DNA from: CAIXMG01 sp964628065 | Lineage (GTDB): Bacteria > Patescibacteriota > Minisyncoccia > Phycocordibacterales > UBA1006 | Length of the DNA: 29,226 bases | Assembly (NCBI GenBank): GCA_964628065.1 | Contig: CAZVLM010000010.1 | Coordinates: forward strand, 1-29,226 | Direction of reading: 5' to 3' | Part shown: one piece after another, positions 7,676 to 16,242 of the stretch | Position numbering within the stretch: the stretch's first letter is position 1 | Layout: each line of letters opens with the position of its first letter | Notes under the pieces: model-generated | What the model was told of the DNA's origin: nothing | What the model saw: only the letters and a program-made list of their open reading frames with translations | The model's database searches: none | Made by a program: the position numbers and the translations under genes

Positions 7676-10600
7676 ATGGACAACAACAATAAAGATACAA
7701 CGATGTTTAATCCGGATACCATTTCACTTACGCTTGCGTCACCGGAGCGTATTCGAGAGTGGTCATACGGAGAAGTGCAGAAGCCGGAAACCATCAACTA
7801 CCGAACCGGCCGATCAGAGCGAGGAGGTCTCTTCGACGAAAAAGTATTCGGTCCTGAAAAGGATTACGAATGTTACTGTGGAAAATACAAGCGAATCCGC
7901 TACGCGGGAATCGTCTGTGAAAAATGTGGAGTGGAAGTTACCAAGGCCATCGTTCGACGTGAACGAATGGGTCACATCGAACTTGCGTCACCCGTTGCAC
8001 ACATCTGGTTTTTGCGAGGAATCCCATCACGAATGGCGATGCTTCTTGGAATTGCGATCAATCAGCTTGAAAAAGTAATTTACTTCGCAGGGTACATCGT
8101 TACCGAAATCCATCAGTCTGAAAAGGATCGAATCCTTAAGGAACTTGATAATGAATACAAGATCCGAATGAAGACATTGGATACTGACGCAGAAAAAGAT
8201 AAGTTGAAAGAATTGTTTACGGCTACCAAAAAAGATTTGATCGATTTGGTTCCGCTACGAATCCTTACAGAAGTTGAGTACCACAAGTTCTCAATGAAGT
8301 TTTCAACTGTGTTCGAAGCATCAATCGGAGCAGAAGCGGTGTACGAAGTATTCAAGAAACTTGACCTTCACAAGATGGCAGCTGACATTGAAAAAATGTT
8401 GGAGAAAGATCCTGCGTCAAAGGAAAAGCTTGAAAAGCGATTGCACATGATCCGAGCATTGATTGCGTCAAACCAGCGTCCCGAATGGATGTTCTTGACT
8501 GCGATTCCTGTAATCCCTCCAAACTTGCGACCAATGGTTGCTCTTGAAGGTGGGCGACATGCAACATCAGACGTAAACGATCTTTACCGACGAGTGATCA
8601 ACCGAAACAACCGACTTAAGAAGTTGAAAGAAATCGGAGCGCCGGATGTAATCTTGCGAAACGAAAAACGAATTCTTCAGGAAGCCGTTGACTCATTGAT
8701 CGACAACACCATTCGAAAGCACTCAGGTTCAGTTGCGATGTCACAGGCACAGCGACGACAGTTGAAATCACTTGCTGACTCATTGAAGGGTAAGCAGGGT
8801 ATTCTTCGAGCAAACCTTCTCGGAAAACGAGTAGACTACTCTGGACGATCTGTGATTGTGGTAGGTCCTTCACTTAAACTTAATCAGTGCGGACTTCCAA
8901 AGTTCATGGCTCTTGAATTGTTCCGACCATTCGTCATTTCAAAAATCTTGAAGCGAGATATGGCGTACAACATCCGAGGAGCAGGAAAATTGATTGAAGA
9001 AGGAGCACCAGAAGTATGGGAAATCCTCGAAGAAGTAATCAAAGGAAAGTTCGTGCTTCTTAACCGAGCGCCAACGCTTCACCGATTGTCTATCCAGGCA
9101 TTCAACCCAGTACTTATCGAAGGTAAGGCGATCCAGGTTCACCCAATGGTATGTAACGCGTTCAACGCCGACTTCGACGGAGACCAGATGGCGGTTCACT
9201 TGCCATTGTCAGAGGAGGCTCAGATTGAAGCGCGGGAACTTATGGCTTCAAACAAGAACTTGCTCAAGCCTCAGTCAGGAGATCCAATCAACCAGCCAGC
9301 ACAGGATATTGCTCTGGGGTGTTATTGGGTAACAAAAATTATTCCAGGAGCTCTAGGAGAAGGAAAAATGTTTGCAAATCCTCAGGAAGCGATTCTTGCG
9401 TACGATCACAACGTCGTTGATGTTCGTGCAAAAATTTACGTCGCTCCAAAGGAAGGATCTGCGAAGTATGCAGGATTTGAAGGAAAAGTTTTCGAAACAA
9501 CCGTAGGACGAATTTTGTTCAACCATGTGTTGCCAGATGACTTTGCATTCCTTAACACAGAAGTGACTAAGAAAGTATTGTCAGGAGTATTTGACCAGGC
9601 GATTAACAAGTACGGATTCGATGCGACTCCGGCTATCTTGGACGCGGCGAAAGTATTCGGACAGAAGTTCTCAACAAAATCTGGAACAACCATCGGATTT
9701 GATGACGCGATTGTGCCAGTAGAGAAGAAGGAGATTATCGCCGAAGCTCGAATTGCCGAAGCGAAAATTATCGACCAGTACATGGACGGACTTATCTCTG
9801 ACGAAGAGCGATACAACAAGCTGATCGAGCTTTGGGAAGGAGTGACTCGAAAGGTGGAAAAGGCGGTTGAAAAACACCTTGGAGAATCTGAATCTATCCA
9901 TGACCAGATCATCTCTGGAGCGCGAGGAAACATTGCTCAGCTTCGACAGATGGCAGGCATGAAGGGAGTAATCGTAAACACGACGGGACGACCAGTAGAC
10001 TTCCCGATTATTGCTTCTTACAAGGAAGGTCTTTCGCCAATTGAATACTTCATTACAAACCACGGTTCACGAAAGGGTCTTACCGACACCGCGCTTAACA
10101 CCGCGACTGCGGGTTACATGACACGACGACTTGCGATCGTAGGACAGGATGTCATGATCACCAGCGAAGATTGTGAAACGAAGAAGGGGTTGGTAGTGCG
10201 CGATGAAAATATCGATGGAATGGTTCGACCTATTTCAAAGAATATCCATGGACGAGTACTTGCTGAAAACGTAAAGGATGCCGATGGAAAAGTATTGTTC
10301 AAGCGAAATCACCTTGTTACCAAGGAAGATGCGAAAGCAATCGAAGCAGCAGGCATCAAGGAAGTGGTTGTTCGATCACCGCTTACCTGCGAAACATTGC
10401 ATGGACTTTGCAAGCAGTGCTACGGACTCGACCTTGGACGAAACGCGATGGTGAAATACGGAGAAGCCGTAGGAATCGTAGCGGCTCAGGCCATCGGAGA
10501 ACCAGGAACACAGCTTACCCTTCGAACAATGCACGCCGGAGGAACAACCGGAGGAGACATTACATCCGGACTTCCACGAGTTGCCGAATTGTTTGAAGCA

Positions 10601-11320
10601 CGATCAATCAAGATTCCTGCGATTATTTCTGAAACAGCGGGACAGGTTATCGAAATCAAAAATGACGGAGTACAGAAGACCATTGTTGTCTTGTCTGATT
10701 CTGGAAAAAGCGATGCTGATAAGTCTAAGGAATATCCCGTTGACTCTCGACGAACGGTTACCGTTAAAGTTGGTCAGCAGGTAAAACTTGGAGAATTGCT
10801 CACCGATGGTGCGGCTGATCCAAAGGAATTGTATGCGATTGCAGGATTCGACCGAGCTCAGGAATACATCATTGCTGAAATCAACCGAGTATACGAATTG
10901 CACGCCTCTCCAATTTCTCGAAAGCATTTGGAAATTATCGTGCGACAGATGTTCTCTCGAGTTCAGATCAAGAAGGCGAACGATACGAAGTTCACAACCG
11001 GACAGATTATCGAGAAGGGAGAATACTTGAAGTACAACCGAATCGCTGAGGCAGAAGGAAAACTTCCAGCTCAGGGACAGGAATTGTTAAAGGGTATTTC
11101 AGAAGTAATTCTTACAGCGAAGTCATGGATGTCGGCGGCAGGATTCGAACGAGTGACGCGAGTATTGGTAAACAATGCGATCGAAGCTGGTTCAGATGAA
11201 CTCCGAGGTATCATGGAGAACGTAATGATCGGAAACTTGATTCCTGCGGGAACAGGTCTTTCTGACGAATTCGTTCCGGCGCTTAAGGATATTGTGAGGG
11301 AGGAGGTTGTTGCGGAGTAA
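7676..11320 (+). CDS. rpoC: RNA polymerase beta' subunit
   Basis: Catalytic beta' subunit, 1214 residues. The N-terminal zinc ribbon has C66, C68, C81 and C84. The active-site loop NADFDGDQMAVH holds the magnesium-binding D499, D501 and D503. The second zinc site is complete (C833, C905, C912, C915). GEPGTQLTLRTMHAGG marks the bridge-helix/trigger-loop region and keeps the key histidine. The large trigger-loop insertion of E. coli (1407 residues) is missing, as in most non-proteobacteria. The gene shares the CGA/GGA codon preference of rpoB and is surely co-transcribed with it. The start is taken as MDNNNKDTTMF at 7676; there is no ribosome binding site. A REP-like repeat follows the stop directly. 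Confidence 0.98.
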   Translation: MDNNNKDTTMFNPDTISLTLASPERIREWSYGEVQKPETINYRTGRSERGGLFDEKVFGPEKDYECYCGKYKRIRYAGIVCEKCGVEVTKAIVRRERMGHIELASPVAHIWFLRGIPSRMAMLLGIAINQLEKVIYFAGYIVTEIHQSEKDRILKELDNEYKIRMKTLDTDAEKDKLKELFTATKKDLIDLVPLRILTEVEYHKFSMKFSTVFEASIGAEAVYEVFKKLDLHKMAADIEKMLEKDPASKEKLEKRLHMIRALIASNQRPEWMFLTAIPVIPPNLRPMVALEGGRHATSDVNDLYRRVINRNNRLKKLKEIGAPDVILRNEKRILQEAVDSLIDNTIRKHSGSVAMSQAQRRQLKSLADSLKGKQGILRANLLGKRVDYSGRSVIVVGPSLKLNQCGLPKFMALELFRPFVISKILKRDMAYNIRGAGKLIEEGAPEVWEILEEVIKGKFVLLNRAPTLHRLSIQAFNPVLIEGKAIQVHPMVCNAFNADFDGDQMAVHLPLSEEAQIEARELMASNKNLLKPQSGDPINQPAQDIALGCYWVTKIIPGALGEGKMFANPQEAILAYDHNVVDVRAKIYVAPKEGSAKYAGFEGKVFETTVGRILFNHVLPDDFAFLNTEVTKKVLSGVFDQAINKYGFDATPAILDAAKVFGQKFSTKSGTTIGFDDAIVPVEKKEIIAEARIAEAKIIDQYMDGLISDEERYNKLIELWEGVTRKVEKAVEKHLGESESIHDQIISGARGNIAQLRQMAGMKGVIVNTTGRPVDFPIIASYKEGLSPIEYFITNHGSRKGLTDTALNTATAGYMTRRLAIVGQDVMITSEDCETKKGLVVRDENIDGMVRPISKNIHGRVLAENVKDADGKVLFKRNHLVTKEDAKAIEAAGIKEVVVRSPLTCETLHGLCKQCYGLDLGRNAMVKYGEAVGIVAAQAIGEPGTQLTLRTMHAGGTTGGDITSGLPRVAELFEARSIKIPAIISETAGQVIEIKNDGVQKTIVVLSDSGKSDADKSKEYPVDSRRTVTVKVGQQVKLGELLTDGAADPKELYAIAGFDRAQEYIIAEINRVYELHASPISRKHLEIIVRQMFSRVQIKKANDTKFTTGQIIEKGEYLKYNRIAEAEGKLPAQGQELLKGISEVILTAKSWMSAAGFERVTRVLVNNAIEAGSDELRGIMENVMIGNLIPAGTGLSDEFVPALKDIVREEVVAE

Positions 11321-11390
11321 CCTCACCCGGTCACTATCCTCACCCGGCTTGCTGACGCAAGCCACCCTCTCCACTATCGTGGAGAGGGTC
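11321..11390 (+). repeat. REP-like palindromic element, copy A
   Basis: Two copies of CCTCACCCGG (11321-11330, 11338-11347) lead into a hairpin GGCTTGC/GCAAGCC (11346-11363) and then a stronger hairpin ACCCTCTCCAC/GTGGAGAGGGT (11364-11389). The same architecture appears twice between tsf and rpsB. It lacks a T-run, so it is not a standard terminator, although the hairpins could stabilise the rpoC 3' end. Confidence 0.75.
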
Positions 11391-11403
11391 CGAACATCGC
11401 GCT

Positions 11404-11922
11404 ATGAAAGAATTCATAACTTCTACAATTGAACACGGAAAAAACCCTTCGGAACAGATGAAAAATGTTCTGGAGGTTTTCCGGTTATGTCCGGAACTTG
11501 AAAAAGTTGGAACAGCTGAACAGTATGAGAAGTATCTTGAAACTGTTTTTCCGGAGAGTAAAGTAAAAAATATCCTCTGGCATGGAAGTAAGAGTGAAAA
11601 GGTATTCAACGAGTTCAATGAGCCTACTGTTGAACTAGCGTGGGGCAAAGGAATTTATTTCCGAAAGAATTTAGAAGGGGCACAGAAGGATATGGAAAGA
11701 TACGTTTTCCTGAAAACTACCGTACCTGCCGTCGCTAATGTAGAAAAACCTTTTTATCCTACGAATCAAGGTAATGAGTGGGCCAATCCATCGTTGTATG
11801 ATTCGGTTTTGAACGATGAATATAATGAATATGTAATATTTGATAAAAATAATATTCATATTTTAGGATCTGAGCCAGATATTGAAAAATTCAGCGAATT
11901 CGTCGCACGCGAGCAAAAATAA
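11404..11922 (+). CDS. ADP-ribosyltransferase-fold protein (H-Y-E type, PARP-like)
   Basis: A 172-residue protein with the signature of the ADP-ribosyltransferase superfamily: beta-strand ILWHGS with H60, then GKGIYF with Y85 and a following helix with a small residue (A93), and NEYVIFDKNNIHIL with E142. H-Y-E is the triad of PARP/diphtheria-toxin-type enzymes, which move ADP-ribose from NAD onto a protein or nucleic acid. The N-terminal 50 residues form a helical leader (EQYEKYLETVFPESKVKNI) common in phage- and toxin-associated members. No signal peptide or membrane segment is visible, so it acts in the cytoplasm unless exported otherwise. It lies between rpoC and dnaG, 5 nt before dnaG, and uses AAA/AGA/CGG codons unlike rpoC, suggesting acquisition. 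The target is unknown. The fold call is by motif only. Confidence 0.7.
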   Translation: MKEFITSTIEHGKNPSEQMKNVLEVFRLCPELEKVGTAEQYEKYLETVFPESKVKNILWHGSKSEKVFNEFNEPTVELAWGKGIYFRKNLEGAQKDMERYVFLKTTVPAVANVEKPFYPTNQGNEWANPSLYDSVLNDEYNEYVIFDKNNIHILGSEPDIEKFSEFVAREQK

Positions 11923-11927
11923 TCATT

Positions 11928-13589
11928 ATGAACACCAACGCCAAAGAAACAATCAGAGCAAAGCTATCGATTGAGTCGGTGGTGGGTTCGTATGTGAAAC
12001 TTGAGAAGGCGGGAAATAATTTCCGCGCGTGCTGTCCTTTTCATCACGAGAAGACGCCGAGCTTCCACGTGACGCCGTCGCTTGGCATTTACAAGTGCTT
12101 CGGTTGTCACAAGGGAGGAGACATTTTCAAGTTCGTTGAAGAAATCGAAAACATCCCGTTTATTGAGGCGCTGCGCATGCTCGCCGAGAAAGCGGGTGTT
12201 TCGCTTGATGAATACAAAAATGAAAAGCCAAGCAAGCTCGCGGTTTTGCGCGAAATCATGGATACCGCAGCAAAGTTCTACGAAGTAGGACTCCGCACGA
12301 GTCCTGATGTTGTGAAGTATCTCGAATCGCGCGCGATGACCAAAGATACCATGGTGGCATGGCGCGTCGGATATGCACCCAAAGATTGGGCAAAGCTGTA
12401 CGAATACTTAAAAGGGAAGAAGTACAGCGATGAAGATATCTTGGCCACAGGAATGTGTCTCAAAGGCAAGCAGGCAGGACTGTACGACCGATTCCGAGAG
12501 CGCATCATGTTTCCGATCAATGACAGCCAGGGGCGCGTGATCGCATTTACCGGACGCATTATGCCGGGAACCGAAGAAGCCTCTCGGCCGACAGGAAAGT
12601 ACATTAACAGTCCCGAAACAGACCTCTATCACAAATCATCTGTTCTGTTTGGATTCGATAAGGCAAAAACAGCCATCCACGCGAAAGGATTTGCCATTGT
12701 CGTCGAAGGCCAAATGGACTGCGTGATGAGTCACCAGGCAGGCATTACGAACGTCGTAGCGCTTTCTGGAACCGCAAGCACTGATCTTCACATGGAACAG
12801 CTCGAGCGGTTTACGAACAATATCGCGCTATGTCTTGATGCTGATAAAGCCGGCCTTGCTGCCGCGCAGAAGACGGCCATGATTGCCTACAAGCACGGCA
12901 TGAAAGTGCTCGTGATCGATGTGAAAGGCGGTAAGGATCCTGCCGACATGGTTGCTGAAAACCCAGAAGCATGGATACAAACCGTAGAGCACAAAAAAGA
13001 TTTCATCACATTCCGTTTGGAGAAGATGAAAGATTTCGGAGAGCTTGAAAATAAAACAGCGGTTGCTGAAAAAGAATTATTTCCCGTACTATCGCACATC
13101 ACGTCGCAAATCATTCTGGATAATAAACTTCAGGAAATTGCGCATGCGTTCGGATCAAGCAGTGTCGATCCTGTACGCAAAGAATTCGAAAAATTTAGAA
13201 ACAGCAATGAGCCTCAAAAAGTAGAGCGTGTCGCAACATCAACAAAGAAAGGCGACAGTCTGGAAGAGCGAATCATTGGAATCCTTATTTCCTTAAATAA
13301 GTCCGATGAACGCTTTGATGCCAAGATTGCCACTATCAGTGATGATGAAAAGAAGCAGTATCAGTTCCAGACAGAGCACAGTCTTGGCGAATTGCCAGAA
13401 GCGCTCATCGTCTACGAGCGGACGCTTGCGGACTTGCTTACCCGGTACGAATTGGTTACCATTGACGAAGAGAAACAACAACTTGATAAGAAGCTGGTGC
13501 ATGATCCGCAGAACGCGGAACTATTGCAAAAAATCCACGAGCTTCTGCGTCGTAAGGACGCGCTTATCCGCCAGTTAAGTAATCAATAA
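11928..13589 (+). CDS. dnaG: DNA primase
   Basis: Makes the RNA primers for DNA replication at the fork. The 553-residue protein has the CHC2 zinc finger (C36-x2-H39 and C57-x2-C60), the RNA polymerase core (YDRFRERIMFPINDSQGRVIAFTGR near 186-210), and the TOPRIM motifs EGQMD (E260, D264) and DADKAGL (D304, D306) that bind metal. The C-terminal helicase-binding part is short and divergent. It follows the ADP-ribosyltransferase-like gene by 5 nt and precedes rpoD by 6 nt, the dnaG-rpoD order of the classic macromolecular-synthesis operon. Arg codons are largely CGC here, in contrast to the CGA of rpoB and rpoC. The start is preceded by AATAATCATT, with no Shine-Dalgarno sequence. Confidence 0.95.
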   Translation: MNTNAKETIRAKLSIESVVGSYVKLEKAGNNFRACCPFHHEKTPSFHVTPSLGIYKCFGCHKGGDIFKFVEEIENIPFIEALRMLAEKAGVSLDEYKNEKPSKLAVLREIMDTAAKFYEVGLRTSPDVVKYLESRAMTKDTMVAWRVGYAPKDWAKLYEYLKGKKYSDEDILATGMCLKGKQAGLYDRFRERIMFPINDSQGRVIAFTGRIMPGTEEASRPTGKYINSPETDLYHKSSVLFGFDKAKTAIHAKGFAIVVEGQMDCVMSHQAGITNVVALSGTASTDLHMEQLERFTNNIALCLDADKAGLAAAQKTAMIAYKHGMKVLVIDVKGGKDPADMVAENPEAWIQTVEHKKDFITFRLEKMKDFGELENKTAVAEKELFPVLSHITSQIILDNKLQEIAHAFGSSSVDPVRKEFEKFRNSNEPQKVERVATSTKKGDSLEERIIGILISLNKSDERFDAKIATISDDEKKQYQFQTEHSLGELPEALIVYERTLADLLTRYELVTIDEEKQQLDKKLVHDPQNAELLQKIHELLRRKDALIRQLSNQ

Positions 13590-13595
13590 ATCCTT

Positions 13596-14870
13596 ATGCC
13601 ATCAAAGAAAAAAATTATTAAAAAAATTGCCAAAAAGCCTGTTGCGAAAAAACCGATCAAGAAAGCGGCACCTAAGAAAGTCGTTAAAAAGATCGTGAAA
13701 AAAGTCTCTAAGCCAGCGGCAAAGAAACAGGTTTCTAAAAAACCTGCAAAGGTTTTGAAGCCAAAAAAGATCGCAGCTCCCGCAAAAGGCCTCACCAAAG
13801 AACAGATCGACGAGCGCGTTGACGGCCTTATCACGAAAGGGAAGAAGCGACGATTCCTTACATACGATGAAGTATTGAAGGCATTCCCCGATGTAGAAGA
13901 AGACGTGATGTTCCTTGATGAGCTCTACGGGAAATTCGGCGATGCCGGCATTGATGTCATCGAAACAGGTGGCCTCCTTTCGATGGATCCAGAACCAGAT
14001 CCGGAGCTTGCAGGAAAGCGGTACGACCGAACCTCTTCTTCAAATGACTCTGTTCAGATGTACCTTAAAGAGATCGGAAAATATCCTCTCATTAAGGCAG
14101 CAGAAGAACGAGAGCTCGCGCAGAAAATCATCGCAGGAGATGAAGAGGCTCGAAACCTCCTTGCGCAGGCGAACCTCCGATTGGTGGTTTCCATTGCAAA
14201 GAAGTATTCGAACCGAGCTGCGGACTTAACATTGCTTGACCTTATTCAGGAAGGAAACATTGGTCTTTACAAGGCGGTTGAAAAGTTTGATTGGACGAAG
14301 GGATTCAAGTTTTCAACGTATGCAACATGGTGGATTCGACAGTCGATTACGCGAGCTCTTGCGGATCAGTCTCGAACGATTCGAATTCCAGTGCATATGG
14401 TGGAAACCATTTCTAAGTACAAGCAGGTGTCTCGACGACTTGAACAGGATTTGGGACGAACACCGCTTCCAGAAGAAATCGCGACAGAAATGGGAATTGA
14501 AGTCGAAAAGATTTACATGATTAACAAAATCAATCAGACGACGGCATCACTTGAAGAATCAATTGGTGGATCTGATGATGACAAATCGACTCGATCTGAA
14601 TTCATCGCTGATGATAAGATCATGTCGCCGGACCGAGAAGCATCGAAGAGAATCCTCCAGGATCAATTCCAAGAAATCTTGAACGATCTTTCTCCGAAGG
14701 AACAGAAGATTGTGGAAATGCGCTACGGACTCAAAGACGGCATCAATCACACATTGGAAGAGGTAGGGAAGGAGTTCGGCGTAACCCGCGAACGTATCCG
14801 ACAGATCGAAGCCAAAGTGCATGATAAGATCCGATCGAATGAGAAAGTCATGAAATTGCGAGATTATTAA
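13596..14870 (+). CDS. rpoD: Primary sigma factor (sigma-70/RpoD) with lysine-rich N-terminal tail
   Basis: Housekeeping sigma factor that directs RNA polymerase to -35/-10 promoters. Residues 66-125 match region 1.1 (GLITKGKKRRFLTYDEVLKAFPDV). Region 1.2 starts near 150 (DSVQMYLKEIG). Regions 2.1-2.4 run from about 190 to 270 and include the -10 recognition helix YATWWIRQSITRALADQ. Region 3 follows, and region 4.2 has the helix-turn-helix LEEVGKEFGVTRERIRQIE (387-405). Unusually, about 60 residues of Lys/Ala/Pro/Val repeats (KKIAKKPVAKKP...) precede region 1.1, like a histone-H1 tail. The consensus promoters in this window agree with a normal sigma-70. A very strong terminator follows. Confidence 0.96.
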   Translation: MPSKKKIIKKIAKKPVAKKPIKKAAPKKVVKKIVKKVSKPAAKKQVSKKPAKVLKPKKIAAPAKGLTKEQIDERVDGLITKGKKRRFLTYDEVLKAFPDVEEDVMFLDELYGKFGDAGIDVIETGGLLSMDPEPDPELAGKRYDRTSSSNDSVQMYLKEIGKYPLIKAAEERELAQKIIAGDEEARNLLAQANLRLVVSIAKKYSNRAADLTLLDLIQEGNIGLYKAVEKFDWTKGFKFSTYATWWIRQSITRALADQSRTIRIPVHMVETISKYKQVSRRLEQDLGRTPLPEEIATEMGIEVEKIYMINKINQTTASLEESIGGSDDDKSTRSEFIADDKIMSPDREASKRILQDQFQEILNDLSPKEQKIVEMRYGLKDGINHTLEEVGKEFGVTRERIRQIEAKVHDKIRSNEKVMKLRDY

Positions 14871-14878
14871 TACTGAAT

Positions 14879-14921
14879 AAGTACTTTAAAAGCCCTTAAA
14901 CGAAGGGCTTTTAAAGTACTT
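14879..14921. terminator. Perfect 19-bp terminator after rpoD
   Basis: AAGTACTTTAAAAGCCCTT is repeated exactly in inverted form around the loop AAACG (14898-14902). Its last two bases (TT) are also the first two bases of the TTGACT -35 box of the next gene. Confidence 0.85.
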
Positions 14922-14948
14922 GACTTATATATTGTATTATGTTAATAT
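14920..14948 (+). promoter_or_regulatory. Promoter of the small lipoprotein gene, fused to the rpoD terminator
   Basis: TTGACT (14920-14925), a 17-nt spacer and TAATAT (14943-14948). The predicted start near 14955 excludes the upstream in-frame ATG at 14939 and supports the start at 14993. Confidence 0.7.
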
Positions 14949-14992
14949 ATGTAGAGAGGGGTAATTCATATTCTTCTATAAAATCAAATAGC

Positions 14993-15316
14993 ATGAAAAA
15001 GACATTCCTTGTTTTGTTGGCAATCGCATCATTTTTTTCAATGAACAGCTGCACTGGTAAGGTATTTACCGCCAAAGTTGCCGCAGTAAACCAAGACCTG
15101 TTTGGTGGAACTCACGCTTCGGCTGTAACTGAAAACGGACAGACTGTTAAGCTAAATGTTCGCACAGACGGTTTGGTTGGTGAGCCGGGCTTAGATACGC
15201 AGGTTCGTGTAGGCGACTGTATTGAAGTGACGCCTGTATACACAGTATATGGAACCGTTAATACGGCGAAAAGCATCGTAAGCCACGAAACACTAGTTAG
15301 CATAGTTTGCAAATAG
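14993..15316 (+). CDS. Small putative lipoprotein, unknown function
   Basis: A 107-residue protein starting MKKTFLVLLAIASFFSMNSC: two basic residues, a hydrophobic core and a lipobox-like end with Cys20, as expected for a lipidated secreted protein. The mature part (TGKVFTAKVAAVNQDLF...) is rich in Val, Thr and Gly and probably forms a small beta-barrel-like domain (QTVKLNVRTDGLV, QVRVGDCIEVTP). I do not recognise the family. An ATG at 14939 is in frame but lies within the promoter, so 14993 is the start. The gene has its own promoter and terminator and uses codons unlike rpoD. It resembles the small exported proteins at 23.8-26.3 kb in organisation. Confidence 0.7.
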   Translation: MKKTFLVLLAIASFFSMNSCTGKVFTAKVAAVNQDLFGGTHASAVTENGQTVKLNVRTDGLVGEPGLDTQVRVGDCIEVTPVYTVYGTVNTAKSIVSHETLVSIVCK

Positions 15317-15337
15317 CTTGCCGCTAACAAATGCGCG

Positions 15338-15366
15338 AAGGCTCTCCGAATTATGGAGGGCCTTTT
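15338..15366 (+). terminator. Terminator of the lipoprotein gene
   Basis: AAGGCTCTCC pairs with GGAGGGCCTT (one G-U pair) across a 7-nt loop, followed by TT. Confidence 0.7.
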
Positions 15367-15383
15367 ATTCTGAATAAAATAAG

Positions 15384-15548
15384 ATAACGCACAAAGCACC
15401 TTGAGGTGCTTTTTCGGCCGGTAGGTTCAGCTAGCTTTTGACAGCTCTTCCACACGGGAATTTGTCGCTGATTACTTGTTACGTATACAACTTAGGATAT
15501 CAAATTGGAAAATACAGTCAAATCGAACTCTTTAGTAAAAGTTTATTA
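15384..15548 (+). repeat. Direct repeat copy 1 (about 165 bp) before the unknown gene
   Basis: This segment recurs at 16785-16948 at a constant offset of 1401 bases and about 90% identity by eye. It starts ATAACGCACAAAGCACC, forms a terminator hairpin, then has a highly conserved core (CGGCCGGTAGGTTCAGCTAG, then CACACGGGAATTTGTCGCTG, then TTACGTATAC) and ends with GGATATCAAATT-N10-GTCAAA and an A/T tract. It does not read as protein in any frame. Its last ~100-nt part lies 97 nt before the next ATG. Confidence 0.9.
15393..15414 (+). terminator. Terminator hairpin inside direct repeat 1
   Basis: AAAGCACCT and AGGTGCTTT form a 9-bp stem with a TG loop, followed by TT. Confidence 0.65.
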
Positions 15549-15576
15549 TTTCTTATCCGTTTCTTGATTCTTACTT

Positions 15577-15585
15577 TGTTAGATT
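15577..15585 (+). promoter_or_regulatory. Extended -10 promoter of the unknown gene
   Basis: TGTTAGATT carries the TG-N motif and a -10-like hexamer (15580-15585) that ends 7 nt before the ATG, which would give a leaderless mRNA. Confidence 0.4.
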
Positions 15586-15591
15586 CTATGA

Positions 15592-16158
15592 ATGGAAAAA
15601 AGTGAGCCAGGAAAAAGTCGCTTTAAAGCAAAAGCATTAAGGATTTTGAAAAAGAGCGAGTATGAACTTCTTCAGGAGATTGAAGAGGTTGTTTTAGGTA
15701 AGCATGAACAAGTTATTTTGGTATTGATGCCAAACTTTGCGTCTTTCGATAATAAAATCAGGCCTCTGATCTTTAGTTATGAGGTCGCTCAAAAAATCGT
15801 AAAAGACCACGGAATGTTCGTGTTTGAAAACTTAATAATAACTTCCCATGATTGGGAATACTTAATTAAGAATGTCGACAGGAGGGAAGGAAAGATAAAT
15901 CTTATCAAGCAGATTCCGAATACGTCAGATTATTTTACAATTGGAGCAAATCGGCACAATGGATTCTATGTCGTTACTTATTATGAAAAAGAAGCTAAGA
16001 ATTCTAAGAAATTAAAAAATCTCCTTCGAAACAAAGGAGATGCTTTAGACCGTGCTGGAAGGGCGGTGTATCCTTCATTTGCAACTTCCTCCGAAGAGGC
16101 CGCAAGCCAGCCGAACCTTTCTGGCGTCAGGACGGATAAGGAGAGGATATCAAATTAA
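15592..16158 (+). CDS. Unknown protein inside the direct-repeat module (possible phage-type nuclease fold)
   Basis: A 188-residue soluble protein that I cannot place with certainty. Residues 80-150 (WEYLIKNVDRREG, SDYFTIGANRHNGFYVVTYYE, LKNLLRNKG) show the strand-strand-helix rhythm of small RelE/EndoU-like nuclease domains carried by phages. The C-terminal tail (FATSSEEAASQPNLSG, 163-178) also recalls such phage-linked proteins. These are eye-level similarities only. It has no signal peptide or membrane segment. The gene follows direct repeat 1 and its last codons (GAGAGGATATCAAATTAA) contain the GGATATCAAATT core that recurs upstream of three genes. A toxin or defence role is possible but unproven. 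Confidence 0.65.
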   Translation: MEKSEPGKSRFKAKALRILKKSEYELLQEIEEVVLGKHEQVILVLMPNFASFDNKIRPLIFSYEVAQKIVKDHGMFVFENLIITSHDWEYLIKNVDRREGKINLIKQIPNTSDYFTIGANRHNGFYVVTYYEKEAKNSKKLKNLLRNKGDALDRAGRAVYPSFATSSEEAASQPNLSGVRTDKERISN

Positions 16159-16215
16159 GTAATGTTGTCAAACTTTTTTATTTATTAAAACTTTAGTTTT
16201 TCTTATGCTATTCTT
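16145..16215 (+). repeat. Partial copy of the shared upstream element, before the DUF3800 gene
   Basis: GGATATCAAATT, then ten bases, then GTCAAA, followed by an A/T tract with TTATTAAAAC and TTCTTAT. The blocks match the end of both direct repeats at the same spacing. The element starts 98 nt before the next ATG, as against 97 and 104 nt for the other two copies, and overlaps the end of the preceding gene. Confidence 0.6.
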
Positions 16216-16242
16216 GATAGTCACAATGCCATACTTTTCAGC

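Noticed and set aside
11321..11390. Rho-independent terminator after rpoC
   Set aside because: Hairpins are present but no T-run follows, and the same structure recurs between rpsB and tsf within an operon, so a REP-like repeat is the better reading.
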